Shown here: positions 1-6,328 of the stretch, in pieces
Position numbering within the stretch: position 1 is the first letter of the stretch
Layout of the letters: every line of letters begins with the position of its first letter
Origin: Chloroflexota bacterium
GTDB lineage: Bacteria; Chloroflexota; Limnocylindria; Limnocylindrales; CSP1-4
Direction: 5' to 3'
Assembly: GCA_021777365.1 (NCBI GenBank)
Contig: JAJYDP010000135.1
Span: 1-9,996 of the forward strand
DNA length: 9,996 bases
Made by a program: the position numbers and the translations under genes
The notes under the pieces: generated by a model
Databases searched by the model: none
Seen by the model: the letters and a program-made list of their open reading frames with translations, nothing else
Told to the model about the DNA's origin: nothing

Positions 1-5
1 GCGGA

Positions 6-14
6 TGCTATGAT
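6..14 (+). promoter_or_regulatory. Extended -10 promoter of tRNA-Ser(GCT)/tRNA-Arg(GCG)
   Basis: TGC at 6-8 is followed directly by TATGAT at 9-14, a near-consensus bacterial -10 hexamer with the TGn extension. The mature tRNA starts 12 bases after the hexamer, so a short leader of about five bases is expected. The -35 region would lie before the window. The same TGnTATnnT pattern precedes the other two serine tRNAs and the SRP RNA in this window, which strengthens the call. Confidence 0.6.
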
Positions 15-26
15 CGCCCGCGCTGC

Positions 27-118
<92 letters not shown>

Positions 119-128
119 CTCCTTGCGC

Positions 129-204
129 GCGCCCGTAGCTCAGTGGATAGAGCGTCAGGTTGCGGACCTGAAGGCCGTGAGTTCGAGTCTCGCCGGGCGC
201 GCCA
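129..204 (+). tRNA. tRNA-Arg (anticodon GCG), CCA encoded
   Basis: This is a standard cloverleaf. The acceptor 129-135 (GCGCCCG) pairs with 194-200, followed by discriminator G201 and CCA 202-204. The D stem is 138-141/150-153. The anticodon stem 155-159/167-171 closes a seven-base loop TTGCGGA, giving anticodon GCG at 162-164. The T arm is 177-193. A at D-loop position 147 corresponds to A20, and C at 163 is C35; both are known arginine identity elements. The anticodon is unusual: most bacteria read CGU/CGC/CGA with tRNA-Arg(ACG), whose A34 is deaminated to inosine by TadA. G34 would read only CGC and CGU and needs no editing. The tRNA lies ten bases after tRNA-Ser(GCT) and just before a terminator-like hairpin. 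A TadA homologue lacking its catalytic residue is encoded in the same window at 7675. Confidence 0.97.
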
Positions 205-217
205 TTCATCGCAATCA

Positions 218-251
218 GAAGGGCCCCTCGGACGCCGTCTGAGGGGCCTTC
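218..251 (+). terminator. Hairpin terminator after the tRNA-Ser/tRNA-Arg pair
   Basis: An inverted repeat begins 13 bases after the tRNA-Arg CCA. GAAGGGCCCCTC pairs with GAGGGGCCTTC, with one bulged G, and the stem continues inward through GACG/CGTC. No clear T-run follows (only CGTATG), as is common for terminators in very GC-rich genomes. It probably ends the tRNA transcript. Confidence 0.6.
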
Positions 252-702
252 GTATGCCTGCCGGCCTCGACCGGGCTGGGGCGTCCGCAGGCCGTTGATC
301 CTCCAGGTTGGCCCACGCGTGTGAGCCGGGCGGGGCTGGGCAGGGATGTCCGCCCGCTTCCGTCCTCCGCCGAGCCCCCGCCCGCATCTGCGGTCCGCTG
401 CGGTGTCACGCGGTCGAAGCACGCTCGTGACCCCGACCCGCCACACGGTCGTCGCCGGTGGGCGGAGCGGCGCGACGCAGGGCACGACCGTCGCGACCGA
501 CTGGTGCGCCCAACTCCATCGCGGGCACGCCGGGGCGCGGGACGGGCCGTCCGGTGGGGCTATCCCCACCACGAACACGCCCGCTGCCCGGCTGGGCGGG
601 GGCACCGCCGCGGTCCATCGTGGTGCCACGCGACGGCGCACGGCCGACCGGACGGTCGACGTCTCGGCCGGCACCGCCGCGATCACCTCAGGGAGGACCC
701 AG
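252..702. other. Long intergenic stretch without a credible gene
   Basis: No convincing coding region was found here. The plus-strand frame that continues into the PspC gene stays open back to 346, but the translation is low-complexity Arg/Pro/Thr sequence with no family resemblance, and the ribosome binding site at 691-696 points to the ATG at 703. A perfect 7-bp hairpin with loop CTAT lies at 553-570 (GGTGGGG/CCCCACC); it could be an operator or a short structured leader. The promoter of the PspC gene should be in this region, but no clear -10/-35 pair was recognised. Confidence 0.5.
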
Positions 703-1461
703 ATGAACCCGCGTCGCCTCTACCGCAGCCAGGACCGCATGCTCGCGGGCGTCGCCGGCGGGATGGCGGAGTACCTCGACCTCGACCCCACCATCGTGCG
801 CATCGGCTGGATCGTGGTCGGCCTTGCGTCGGCGGGCATGGCGCTGATCGCGTACATCCTGCTGGCGATCGTCATCCCAGCACGTCCGTATCCGGCCGCG
901 AGCGGCACGTGGGGGAGCCCCCCGGCATCGGGCACGTGGCCCGGCCCGGCGAGCGCCCCTGGCGGCGCTTGGCCGCCGAGCGCCGGCGGGCCGGGCACAG
1001 GCGCCGGCTGGCCGGACCCGGGTGGCGGCCACGGAGACGCCTGGGCGAGCCCGCCCGCCGCGCCCGCATGGCCGGCGCAGGCGTCCGCCTGGGCGCCGCA
1101 GCCGGCGACACGCCCCGCCTCCCGCGGTCTGGGTGCCGCGGCGGTCGTGGGCGTCGTGCTCGTGGTCATCGGCGCCATCGCGCTGGCCGACGCGGCGCTG
1201 CCCGGCATCCGTGCCGGGATCCTGCTCGGGCCGGCCGTGCTCATCACCTTGGGCGCCGCGCTCCTGGCGGCCTCGATCCGCCGTCCGGCCGACGCTTCCC
1301 CGGCTGTCGCCCCTGCCCCGGCCGCGACGTCCCCGGCGGGCGGCGGGCCTGCCGCGCCGCCAGAGCCGACGCCCTGGCCCGCGTCGGGCGCGAGCCCGTC
1401 CGACGCTCCCGCCGAGATGCCCGCCGACGTCTCGGCCGGAGGCGAGCCCGGCGGGGCCTGA
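703..1461 (+). CDS. PspC-domain membrane protein with Trp-studded linker
   Basis: The predicted protein has 252 residues. Residues 2-60 match the PspC family: a short basic N-terminus, the conserved stretch MLAGVAGGMAEYLDLDPTIV, then a hydrophobic membrane helix at about 32-59. In the phage-shock system, PspC is an inner-membrane sensor of envelope stress; in Gram-positives and Chloroflexota the domain appears in many stand-alone membrane proteins, so a stress role is inference. Residues 62-142 form a Pro/Ala/Gly linker with seven tryptophans at 70, 79, 90, 103, 114, 123 and 130. Two further membrane helices follow at about 145-162 and 172-192, then a Pro/Ala tail. ATG 703 is chosen because GGGAGG at 691-696 precedes it by six bases and the PspC domain begins immediately. 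No other Psp gene is visible nearby. A secreted protein and a lipoprotein follow. Confidence 0.85.
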   Translation: MNPRRLYRSQDRMLAGVAGGMAEYLDLDPTIVRIGWIVVGLASAGMALIAYILLAIVIPARPYPAASGTWGSPPASGTWPGPASAPGGAWPPSAGGPGTGAGWPDPGGGHGDAWASPPAAPAWPAQASAWAPQPATRPASRGLGAAAVVGVVLVVIGAIALADAALPGIRAGILLGPAVLITLGAALLAASIRRPADASPAVAPAPAATSPAGGGPAAPPEPTPWPASGASPSDAPAEMPADVSAGGEPGGA

Positions 1462-1494
1462 CGGCCCCGGGGCAGGCCGCGGGCCCCTCGTGCT

Positions 1495-1520
1495 GGTTCG
1501 GTGCCAAGCGGCACCGAACC
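1495..1520 (+). terminator. Perfect 11-bp hairpin downstream of the PspC gene
   Basis: GGTTCGGTGCC at 1495-1505 and GGCACCGAACC at 1510-1520 are perfect inverted repeats around the loop AAGC. The hairpin starts 34 bases after the PspC stop codon. No T-run follows. It is most likely a terminator; an operator palindrome is the alternative. A second GGCACC copy at 1521-1526 could compete for pairing with the left arm. Confidence 0.5.
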
Positions 1521-1553
1521 GGCACCTTCGCTCGGGCGAGTCGGTACCTTCTG

Positions 1554-1582
1554 GGCGGCCGCCGCGCTTGCGGTCGGCCGCC
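1554..1582. terminator. Second strong hairpin in the 1462-1692 gap
   Basis: GGCGGCCGCCGC at 1554-1565 pairs with GCGG (1570-1573) and CGGCCGCC (1575-1582). This makes a 12-bp stem with loop GCTT and a single bulged T at 1574. It lies 33 bases after the first hairpin and 110 bases before the next start codon. It could be a backup terminator or a structured 5' leader of the secreted-protein gene; the sequence does not decide. Confidence 0.4.
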
Positions 1583-1692
1583 ATGCGTGCAACCTTCGGC
1601 CCGGGCCGTGCCTCAGAGGCGCGACAGGGCTCCCTCGGGGGTCCGCCAGGCCAGCCGTCCCATGACGCCGGCGCACGGAGGATTGCACGCCC

Positions 1693-2766
1693 ATGACCAT
1701 CGGCCACGCTCGGCGGCTCGCCGCCGTCTCCGCCCTCGCCGCGCTGCTCGCCCTGCCGGGCATGGCGTTCGCGGCGACCAACCCCCAGATCGCCTCGACG
1801 GGAGGCATGACCGCCACGCTGCCCATCCTGGGCGGCGGGGTCAGCGTCACCGTGGCGCTCGACCCGGCCGGCAACATCTCGGGCGTGACGGTCAGCGATC
1901 CGTCGCTCGCCCAGTCCGCGTCGAGCAGCGGCTTCGTCAAGTTCGCCACCGCCGACGGCAAGACCAAGGTGGTCGTGAAGGCGATGGGCAGCAGGCTGGC
2001 CATCAGCGCCAGGGTCACCACGCTCGCCGACCTGGTCGGCACGGGCACCTGGTCCGCGAACGTGTTCGGCAATGGCGTGTCGTCGGCGCAGTACACGATC
2101 GGCGCCGACGCCAGCGGCAACCCCACGGTCGCCCTGACCGACCCGACCCCGCTCGCATCCGGGGTGACGTGGACCGCCGGGACACCGCAGGCATGGGACC
2201 GCGAGGGATCGGCCTCGGCCGTCGCCGGCGGGACGTTCACCTACAACGGCTTCACCAAGACCCTCTGGATCGCGGTGCAGGTCGAGCCCGGCACCGACGG
2301 CGAGCCCCCGAGCGCGTCGCTCAAGATCACGCTGTCCGGGCGCGACGTCCAGGCCCTGACCGGCACGCTCGCCCAGCTCGCGGCCGCCGGCACGCGCACC
2401 TGGTCCGGATACCTGTGCGATGGCACGACCAAGGTCAGCGTCAGCTACCACGTGAACGCCGACGGCACGATCGCCCTCGACGGCACGACGGGCGGCACGG
2501 CGGTGCAGCGCAGTGGCGAGCGCGGCCTGCTGGTCGTGTTCAAGGGCACCAACGTCGGGTTCTCCGCGTTCCTCAAGGACAACCACGACGGCACGTACAC
2601 GCTCGTTGCCCGCGGCCGATCGGGCTACTGCGGCCGTCGTGACGGCCACCACGCCGCCGACGGCGGCGGGTGGCAGGACGGCAATCAGCCGGGCGCCCAG
2701 ACCTCCTTCGGCGGCTGGGGCGGCTCCTTCGGCGGCTGGGGCGGCTCGGGCCGAGGCGGCGATTGA
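1693..2766 (+). CDS. Secreted protein of unknown function with duplicated region and Gly/Trp tail
   Basis: I do not recognise the family of this 357-residue predicted protein. Residues 1-27 are a clear Sec signal peptide: basic start, hydrophobic core, cleavage after AFA. No lipobox, sortase motif or C-terminal membrane helix is seen, so it is probably released or loosely wall-bound. The mature part is rich in Ser, Thr, Gly and Val in alternating patterns that suggest beta strands. Two related segments can be aligned by eye, about residues 93-148 and 209-262: each has a strand-like run, a Leu-Ala-rich stretch, a Gly-Thr-x-Thr-Trp-like element (GTGTW, GTRTW) and then an Asp-Ala-x-Gly-like turn. 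Two cysteines (C242, C313) could form a disulphide. The tail has two exact SFGGWGG copies. ATG 1693 is preceded by GGAGGA at 1677-1682. A lipoprotein gene starts 49 bases after the stop, probably in the same transcript. Confidence 0.8.
   Translation: MTIGHARRLAAVSALAALLALPGMAFAATNPQIASTGGMTATLPILGGGVSVTVALDPAGNISGVTVSDPSLAQSASSSGFVKFATADGKTKVVVKAMGSRLAISARVTTLADLVGTGTWSANVFGNGVSSAQYTIGADASGNPTVALTDPTPLASGVTWTAGTPQAWDREGSASAVAGGTFTYNGFTKTLWIAVQVEPGTDGEPPSASLKITLSGRDVQALTGTLAQLAAAGTRTWSGYLCDGTTKVSVSYHVNADGTIALDGTTGGTAVQRSGERGLLVVFKGTNVGFSAFLKDNHDGTYTLVARGRSGYCGRRDGHHAADGGGWQDGNQPGAQTSFGGWGGSFGGWGGSGRGGD
2704..2745 (+). repeat. Tandem 21-bp repeat (two exact copies) in the secreted-protein gene
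   Basis: Two identical 21-base units lie at 2704-2724 and 2725-2745, in frame. Each encodes Ser-Phe-Gly-Gly-Trp-Gly-Gly. A third, degenerate Gly-Ser-Gly-Arg-Gly-Gly stretch follows to the end of the gene. Exact identity at the DNA level suggests a recent duplication and possible copy-number variation between strains. Confidence 0.9.
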
Positions 2767-2781
2767 CCCCGTCGGCGCGCA

Positions 2782-2814
2782 GCGTCCCGGACGTCCCGGC
2801 TTGACCCGGGACGC
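2782..2814 (+). promoter_or_regulatory. Competing hairpins just before the lipoprotein start codon
   Basis: The right arm CCGGGACGC (2806-2814) ends one base before ATG 2816. It can pair with either of two tandem left arms: GCGTCCCGG at 2782-2790 (9 bp) or CGTCCCGG at 2792-2799 (8 bp, six-base loop). Either pairing would cover the translation start region of the lipoprotein gene. It may be a terminator of the upstream gene, a translation-control element, or both. Confidence 0.35.
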
Positions 2815-2815
2815 C

Positions 2816-3481
2816 ATGCGGCCCCGGCAGCCTGCCGGGGCCGCCGTCCTGCTGCTGGCGGCCCTGCTGCTGGCCGCCTGCAGCCCCGCCACCGCGCCGT
2901 CCGGGTCGAGGCTGGCGCCGGGCTCACCCGGGCTGGACGCGCCGTCGTCCACCCCTGCGGCAGCCTCCTCCGCCGCATCGCCGTCTGGCCGGCTGGCTGC
3001 AGCCCTGGCGGCGATGGACGGGGGCTACACGTACACCGCCACGGTCACCGTGGGCGCGAGCGCGGTCTCGACGGCCAGGGGCCGCTCCGTCGGCGGCTCG
3101 AGCGAGTTCGTCCTCACCTCCAATGGCGCCTCGGTCACCTACCGGGCGATCCCGCCCAGGGCCTGGGTCGAGCAGCCGGGCGGCGCATGGGTGGCCGTCA
3201 GCGGCAAGGTGCCCGCGGGCAGCCCGATCGCCGCGCTCGCCGGTCCCACGGGGATCGCCGTGGTCGCCGACGACGCGAAGGGGCTGGCGCTGGACGCCTC
3301 GTACCCGCCCGCCGCGCTCGGCCTCGGCGGCAGCAAGCCCGTCACCGTCCGCCTCCTCGTCGCGCCCGACGGCACTGTGACGGCCATCTACCGGACGGCC
3401 GTCGGCACCGACGCCGCCTCCTCGACCAGCGTGTTCACGCCGGCATCGGGCCTGGCGCCGATCACCGCGCCGCCCCAGTGA
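2816..3481 (+). CDS. Small lipoprotein, possibly LppX/LolA-like
   Basis: The predicted protein has 221 residues. The N-terminus is a lipoprotein signal: basic MRPRQ, a hydrophobic leucine/alanine core, and lipobox Leu-Ala-Ala-Cys with the lipidated cysteine at C22. A Ser/Pro/Ala-rich tether runs to about residue 58. The folded part (about 59-215) alternates short hydrophobic strands and contains the tracts TYTATVTVG, FVLTSNG and VTVRLLVAPDGTV. This pattern resembles the LppX/LprAFG/LolA-like half-barrel lipoproteins that bind lipids in high-GC Gram-positives, but that is a guess from strand pattern only. ATG 2816 has only a weak upstream GGGAC; the in-frame TTG at 2801 is an alternative start. 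It follows the secreted-protein gene by 49 bases and converges on the nucleoside hydrolase gene. Confidence 0.75.
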   Translation: MRPRQPAGAAVLLLAALLLAACSPATAPSGSRLAPGSPGLDAPSSTPAAASSAASPSGRLAAALAAMDGGYTYTATVTVGASAVSTARGRSVGGSSEFVLTSNGASVTYRAIPPRAWVEQPGGAWVAVSGKVPAGSPIAALAGPTGIAVVADDAKGLALDASYPPAALGLGGSKPVTVRLLVAPDGTVTAIYRTAVGTDAASSTSVFTPASGLAPITAPPQ

Positions 3482-3509
3482 CGCTACGGGCAGTGCCGGA
3501 GGGCTGACC

Positions 3510-4454
3510 CTAGGCGGTTCGCCCCAGGATCTCGCGCAGCATCCGGTTGAACTTGGGCTCGTCGGCGTCCAGCGCGAAGTGGACGTTGGCCGGCTTGCGG
3601 CTCCGGAACCGGAAGTCGCACACCGTCCGGCCCACCGAAAGCTCGCCGCCCGTCTCGACGTCCACGGGGATGAACTCGGTCTTCAGGATCGTCGGGTCGA
3701 TCACGGCGCACACCGCGAGCGCATCGTGGACCGGAGCGGCGCCGGCGCGGTGGGGCATCGGCTGCGTCGCGTCGTAGCCGTCGATCCGCTTGAGCACGAA
3801 CCGCGCGGCGGCCTCGCCGGCGGGCGTGCCCAGCGCGCGGAGGCGGCCGGCGTCCTCGGCGGAGACCAGGGCCTGGTGCGTCGCGTCCAGCGGCACCATC
3901 CGGATCGGCCGGCCGCAGTTGACCACGATGCGCGCCGCCTCCGGGTCGAGCCAGATGTTGAACTCGGCCGACGCGGTGGCGTTGCCGTGGTCGTGGGCGC
4001 CGCCCATGAGCACGATCTCCGGGATCTTGGGCAGGATCGCGGGCTCCTTGACGATCGCCGTGGCGATGTTCGTCAGGGGGCCGACCGGCACCAGCGTGAT
4101 GTCGCCGTCCGACGCCAGCAGCGTGTCGATCAGCCAGTCCACCGCGTGGCCAGGCTGCGCCTTGATCGTCGCCGCGGGGAGGTCGAGCAGGTCGCCGTGG
4201 ATCCGCGAGGCGGGGTTGAGCTGCTGCATCTGCTCGCGCGCCAGCGGCCGCGACATCCCGCGGTGGACGGGCACCCCGGGCAGGCCGATCCACTCGAACA
4301 CGCGGAGGGTGTTCTCGGTGGTGCTGTCGATGCCCGTGTTGCCGTTGACGGTGGTCGCGCCGACCAGGTCGATGTCCGGGGAGAGGGCGGCCGTCATCAG
4401 CGCGACCGCATCGTCGGTGCCCGTGTCGACGTCGAGGATGATCTTGGTTGCCAT
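3510..4454 (-). CDS. Inosine/uridine-preferring nucleoside hydrolase
   Basis: The predicted protein of 314 residues has the usual length for this family. It hydrolyses the N-glycosidic bond of ribonucleosides to give free base and ribose (purine/pyrimidine salvage), acting in the cytoplasm; there is no signal peptide. The family hallmark DVDTGTDDA is at residues 8-16: D10 corresponds to the catalytic base and D14/D15 to the Ca2+ ligands. Further expected features are NGN at 38-40, VPVGPLTNI at 122-130, MGG at 150-152, AEFNIWLDPEA at 163-173 (ribose-binding E and N), and VHDALAV at 242-248, whose H243 and D244 match the leaving-group histidine and last Ca2+ ligand. No key residue is missing. 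Exact substrate preference cannot be read from sequence. It lies 73 bases downstream of a two-TM protein on the same strand, so cotranscription is possible. No strong ribosome binding site is seen before ATG 4454. Confidence 0.93.
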   Translation of the reverse strand: MATKIILDVDTGTDDAVALMTAALSPDIDLVGATTVNGNTGIDSTTENTLRVFEWIGLPGVPVHRGMSRPLAREQMQQLNPASRIHGDLLDLPAATIKAQPGHAVDWLIDTLLASDGDITLVPVGPLTNIATAIVKEPAILPKIPEIVLMGGAHDHGNATASAEFNIWLDPEAARIVVNCGRPIRMVPLDATHQALVSAEDAGRLRALGTPAGEAAARFVLKRIDGYDATQPMPHRAGAAPVHDALAVCAVIDPTILKTEFIPVDVETGGELSVGRTVCDFRFRSRKPANVHFALDADEPKFNRMLREILGRTA

Positions 4455-4527
4455 GCGGCCAAGTGTGCCGCAGCGGGAGCGGCGCGTGGCGGCCCGGCGA
4501 TGCGGGACGCCGCCCCCGGCCGGTGCG

Positions 4528-5229
4528 CTACGAGGCGACCGCCGGCGTCGAGGAGGCGGCCGCCGCAGCCGACGCCTCGTGCCGCCGCAGCCGCAGTCCG
4601 GCCCAGGCGATCCACGCGGCTAGCATCGCCTGCCACACGGTCAGGACGCCGGCCAGGGCGATGCCGCCGACGGCGAACGACACTATGCCGCGCGCGTCGG
4701 CGAAGCTGGCGAAGGTCCCCGTCAGCTGCGCGAACTGCGAGCGCATGTCGCGGATCTGCTGCGCGACCTGCGACACGCCGGAGACGTTCTGGTCGAGGTT
4801 GGCCGCGAGGAAGATCGCGTCGGTCTGGACCGCGCGCAGCCTGGCCTCTAGAGCGTGCAGGTTCGCCACCGCGCCGGTGAACGGCTGCTGGCCCGCGATC
4901 GTCACGTCCATCTCCGTCGCCAGCGCTCCGGTCATGTCGGCCACCTCGGTGAGCGAGCTGGCGGCCTGCGCGACGCCGTCCCGGGCCCCGACGAGCCTGG
5001 CCGACGTGTTGTCGACGCTCTGCGCGATGCCGTCGATGGTCAGCGTCAGCTGGGTCAGCGACGCGCCCATCTGGCTCTCGGCGGTCGCGATCCGGTCGTC
5101 GAGGCTGTGAACGGCCGCGACGCCCGCCACCAGGGCGCCCCCGACGACGGCCGAGAGCACCAGGCCCACCAGGCCGAACACGAGCATGACCGTCCCCAGC
5201 CGACGGCGATCGACACCCAGCCACTCCAT
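4528..5229 (-). CDS. Two-TM protein with long helical middle domain, function unknown
   Basis: I do not recognise the family of this 233-residue predicted protein. A membrane helix spans about residues 12-40 and a second about 183-211. The 140 residues between them are polar, rich in Ala, Gln, Thr, Ser and Asp, with heptad-like hydrophobic spacing (for example ASLTQLTLTIDGIAQSVDN, 56-74) typical of helical bundles or coiled coils. The layout resembles the sensory half of a methyl-accepting chemotaxis protein, but HAMP and signalling domains are absent; the C-terminus after TM2 is a short Arg then Ala/Ser tail. ATG 5229 is chosen because TM1 follows soon after. An open frame continues to 6243 but only as antisense of the dehydrogenase gene. 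No ribosome binding site is seen; a TACCAT element seven bases upstream suggests a leaderless mRNA. The nucleoside hydrolase gene follows 73 bases later. Confidence 0.7.
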   Translation of the reverse strand: MEWLGVDRRRLGTVMLVFGLVGLVLSAVVGGALVAGVAAVHSLDDRIATAESQMGASLTQLTLTIDGIAQSVDNTSARLVGARDGVAQAASSLTEVADMTGALATEMDVTIAGQQPFTGAVANLHALEARLRAVQTDAIFLAANLDQNVSGVSQVAQQIRDMRSQFAQLTGTFASFADARGIVSFAVGGIALAGVLTVWQAMLAAWIAWAGLRLRRHEASAAAAASSTPAVAS

Positions 5230-5236
5230 GGCGGCG

Positions 5237-5242
5237 ATGGTA
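5237..5242 (-). promoter_or_regulatory. Possible -10 element for a leaderless transcript of the two-TM gene
   Basis: On the minus strand the sequence reads TACCAT, seven bases, ATG. This fits the TAnnnT minimum and would put the transcription start at or next to the A of the ATG. There is no ribosome binding site and no recognisable -35. The hexamer is short, so chance occurrence is quite possible. A weaker candidate, TACCCT at 5300-5305 on the plus strand, could serve the divergent dehydrogenase gene. Confidence 0.3.
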
Positions 5243-5331
5243 CGGCCCGCCCGGCGGCCTCCGGGGACTGCCACGCGCACCGACTTCTGGCGCCGCTTGT
5301 ACCCTCTGTTGTGGACCACACGGAGGAATGC

Positions 5332-6213
5332 ATGGAACGGATCGGGTTCTGCGGGCTGGGCACCATGGGCCAGTACATGGCCGCCAACCTGCGCAAGGCG
5401 GGGTTCGAGGTCACGGTCTGGAACCGGACGCCCGGCAAGGCCGGCGACCTCGTGGCGCTCGGCTGCCGGGAGGCGGCGACACCGGCCGACGTCGGGCGCA
5501 GCGCCGACATCGTGGTCACCTGCGTGTCGGACACGCCCGACGTGGAGGCGGTGCTGTTCGGCCCCCAGGGGGTCGCCTCGGGCCTCGCCGCGGGCGGCAT
5601 GGTGATCGACTGCTCCACCATCTCGCCCGACGCCACGCGGACCTTCGCGGCCCGACTCGCGCAGCAGGGTTCCGGCTGGGTGGACGCCCCCGTCTCCGGC
5701 GGCTCCGAGGGCGCCAAGAACGGCACCCTGACCGTCATGGTCGGCGGCTCCGACGCCGACGTTGAGCGCGCCCGGCCGGTCCTGTCCGCGATGGGCAAGA
5801 CGATCACCCACTTCGGCCCCGCCGGCAGCGGCCAAGCCGTCAAGGCGGTCAACCAGGTGGTGATCTCGGGCGTCTACCTCGCGGTCGCGGAGGGCATGGT
5901 GCTCTCGATGAAGGCCGGGCTGGACCCGCAGGCGGTCGTAGCCGCCCTGGGCGGCGGCGTGGCCGGCTCGTGGATCCTCGCCAACCGCTCCGCCAAGATG
6001 GTCAACAACGTCTACCCGCTCGGGTTCAAGACCTCGCTGCACCTCAAGGACCTGGGCATCGCGCTCGACATGGCGCGCGCCCTGGGCGCCTCGCTGCCCG
6101 TCACCAGCCTCGCGGCCCAGCTGGAGGCCGGCCTGGTGGCCCGGGGCTACGGCGACGAGGACATGTCCAACCTCGCCCGGCCGATCCGGCAGCTGTCGGG
6201 CATGGAGGGCTGA
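5332..6213 (+). CDS. NAD(P)-dependent beta-hydroxyacid dehydrogenase (3-hydroxyisobutyrate dehydrogenase / tartronate semialdehyde reductase family)
   Basis: The predicted protein of 293 residues is the standard family length. An N-terminal Rossmann fold carries GFCGLGTMG (residues 5-13), followed by VTVWNRT (27-33). The Asn-Arg after the second strand suggests NADP(H) use, as in many relatives. The substrate signature DAPVSGGSEGAKNGTLTVMV spans 118-137. The catalytic lysine is K171 in GSGQAVKAVNQ, with N174 nearby, and K239/D240 in LHLKDLG complete the active-site set in the C-terminal helical domain. The enzymes reversibly oxidise short 3-hydroxyacids; which substrate (3-hydroxyisobutyrate, glycerate/tartronate semialdehyde, succinic semialdehyde or an imine) cannot be decided. 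ATG 5332 has GGAGG at 5322-5326, five bases upstream, and begins exactly at the Rossmann strand; the overlapping ATG 5328 is in another frame. It is divergent from the two-TM gene and convergent with the phosphofructokinase gene. Confidence 0.93.
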   Translation: MERIGFCGLGTMGQYMAANLRKAGFEVTVWNRTPGKAGDLVALGCREAATPADVGRSADIVVTCVSDTPDVEAVLFGPQGVASGLAAGGMVIDCSTISPDATRTFAARLAQQGSGWVDAPVSGGSEGAKNGTLTVMVGGSDADVERARPVLSAMGKTITHFGPAGSGQAVKAVNQVVISGVYLAVAEGMVLSMKAGLDPQAVVAALGGGVAGSWILANRSAKMVNNVYPLGFKTSLHLKDLGIALDMARALGASLPVTSLAAQLEAGLVARGYGDEDMSNLARPIRQLSGMEG

Positions 6214-6262
6214 GGGCTGCGGCCGCGCGCTGGTCGGCCGCATCCGCCATCCCGCGGATCGA

Positions 6263-6291
6263 ACGAGCCCGCGCGACCCGCGCGGGCTCGT
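6263..6291. terminator. Bidirectional hairpin between convergent genes
   Basis: A perfect 13-bp stem pairs 6263-6275 (ACGAGCCCGCGCG) with 6279-6291 around the loop ACC. It lies 50 bases after the dehydrogenase stop and 37 bases after the phosphofructokinase stop on the opposite strand. GATC copies flank it on both sides (6257-6260, 6292-6295). Its symmetry and position suit a shared terminator for both transcripts; no T-run is present. Confidence 0.7.
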
Positions 6292-6328
6292 GATCGGTGC
6301 GGCAGCGGGCGCGGCACGGCCGCGTCGT

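Noticed and set aside
346..702. Upstream in-frame extension of the PspC gene (119 more residues)
   Set aside because: The extension is Arg/Thr/Pro low-complexity sequence with no family match, while GGGAGG sits at the right distance before ATG 703 and the PspC domain begins there.
657..1439. Exact 15-base repeat CGACGTCTCGGCCGG at 657-671 and 1425-1439
   Set aside because: It is a short GC-rich word with no extension on either side; chance is likely in this base composition.
321..2952. Very long open frames on both strands (321-2642 plus, 688-2952 minus)
   Set aside because: They are shadows of the PspC and secreted-protein genes in a GC-rich genome; their products are Arg/Gly/Pro-rich with no recognisable domains.
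5230..6243. Extension of the minus-strand two-TM gene to a 571-residue protein
   Set aside because: The added part is antisense to the well-supported dehydrogenase gene and reads as His/Arg/Gly-rich shadow sequence.
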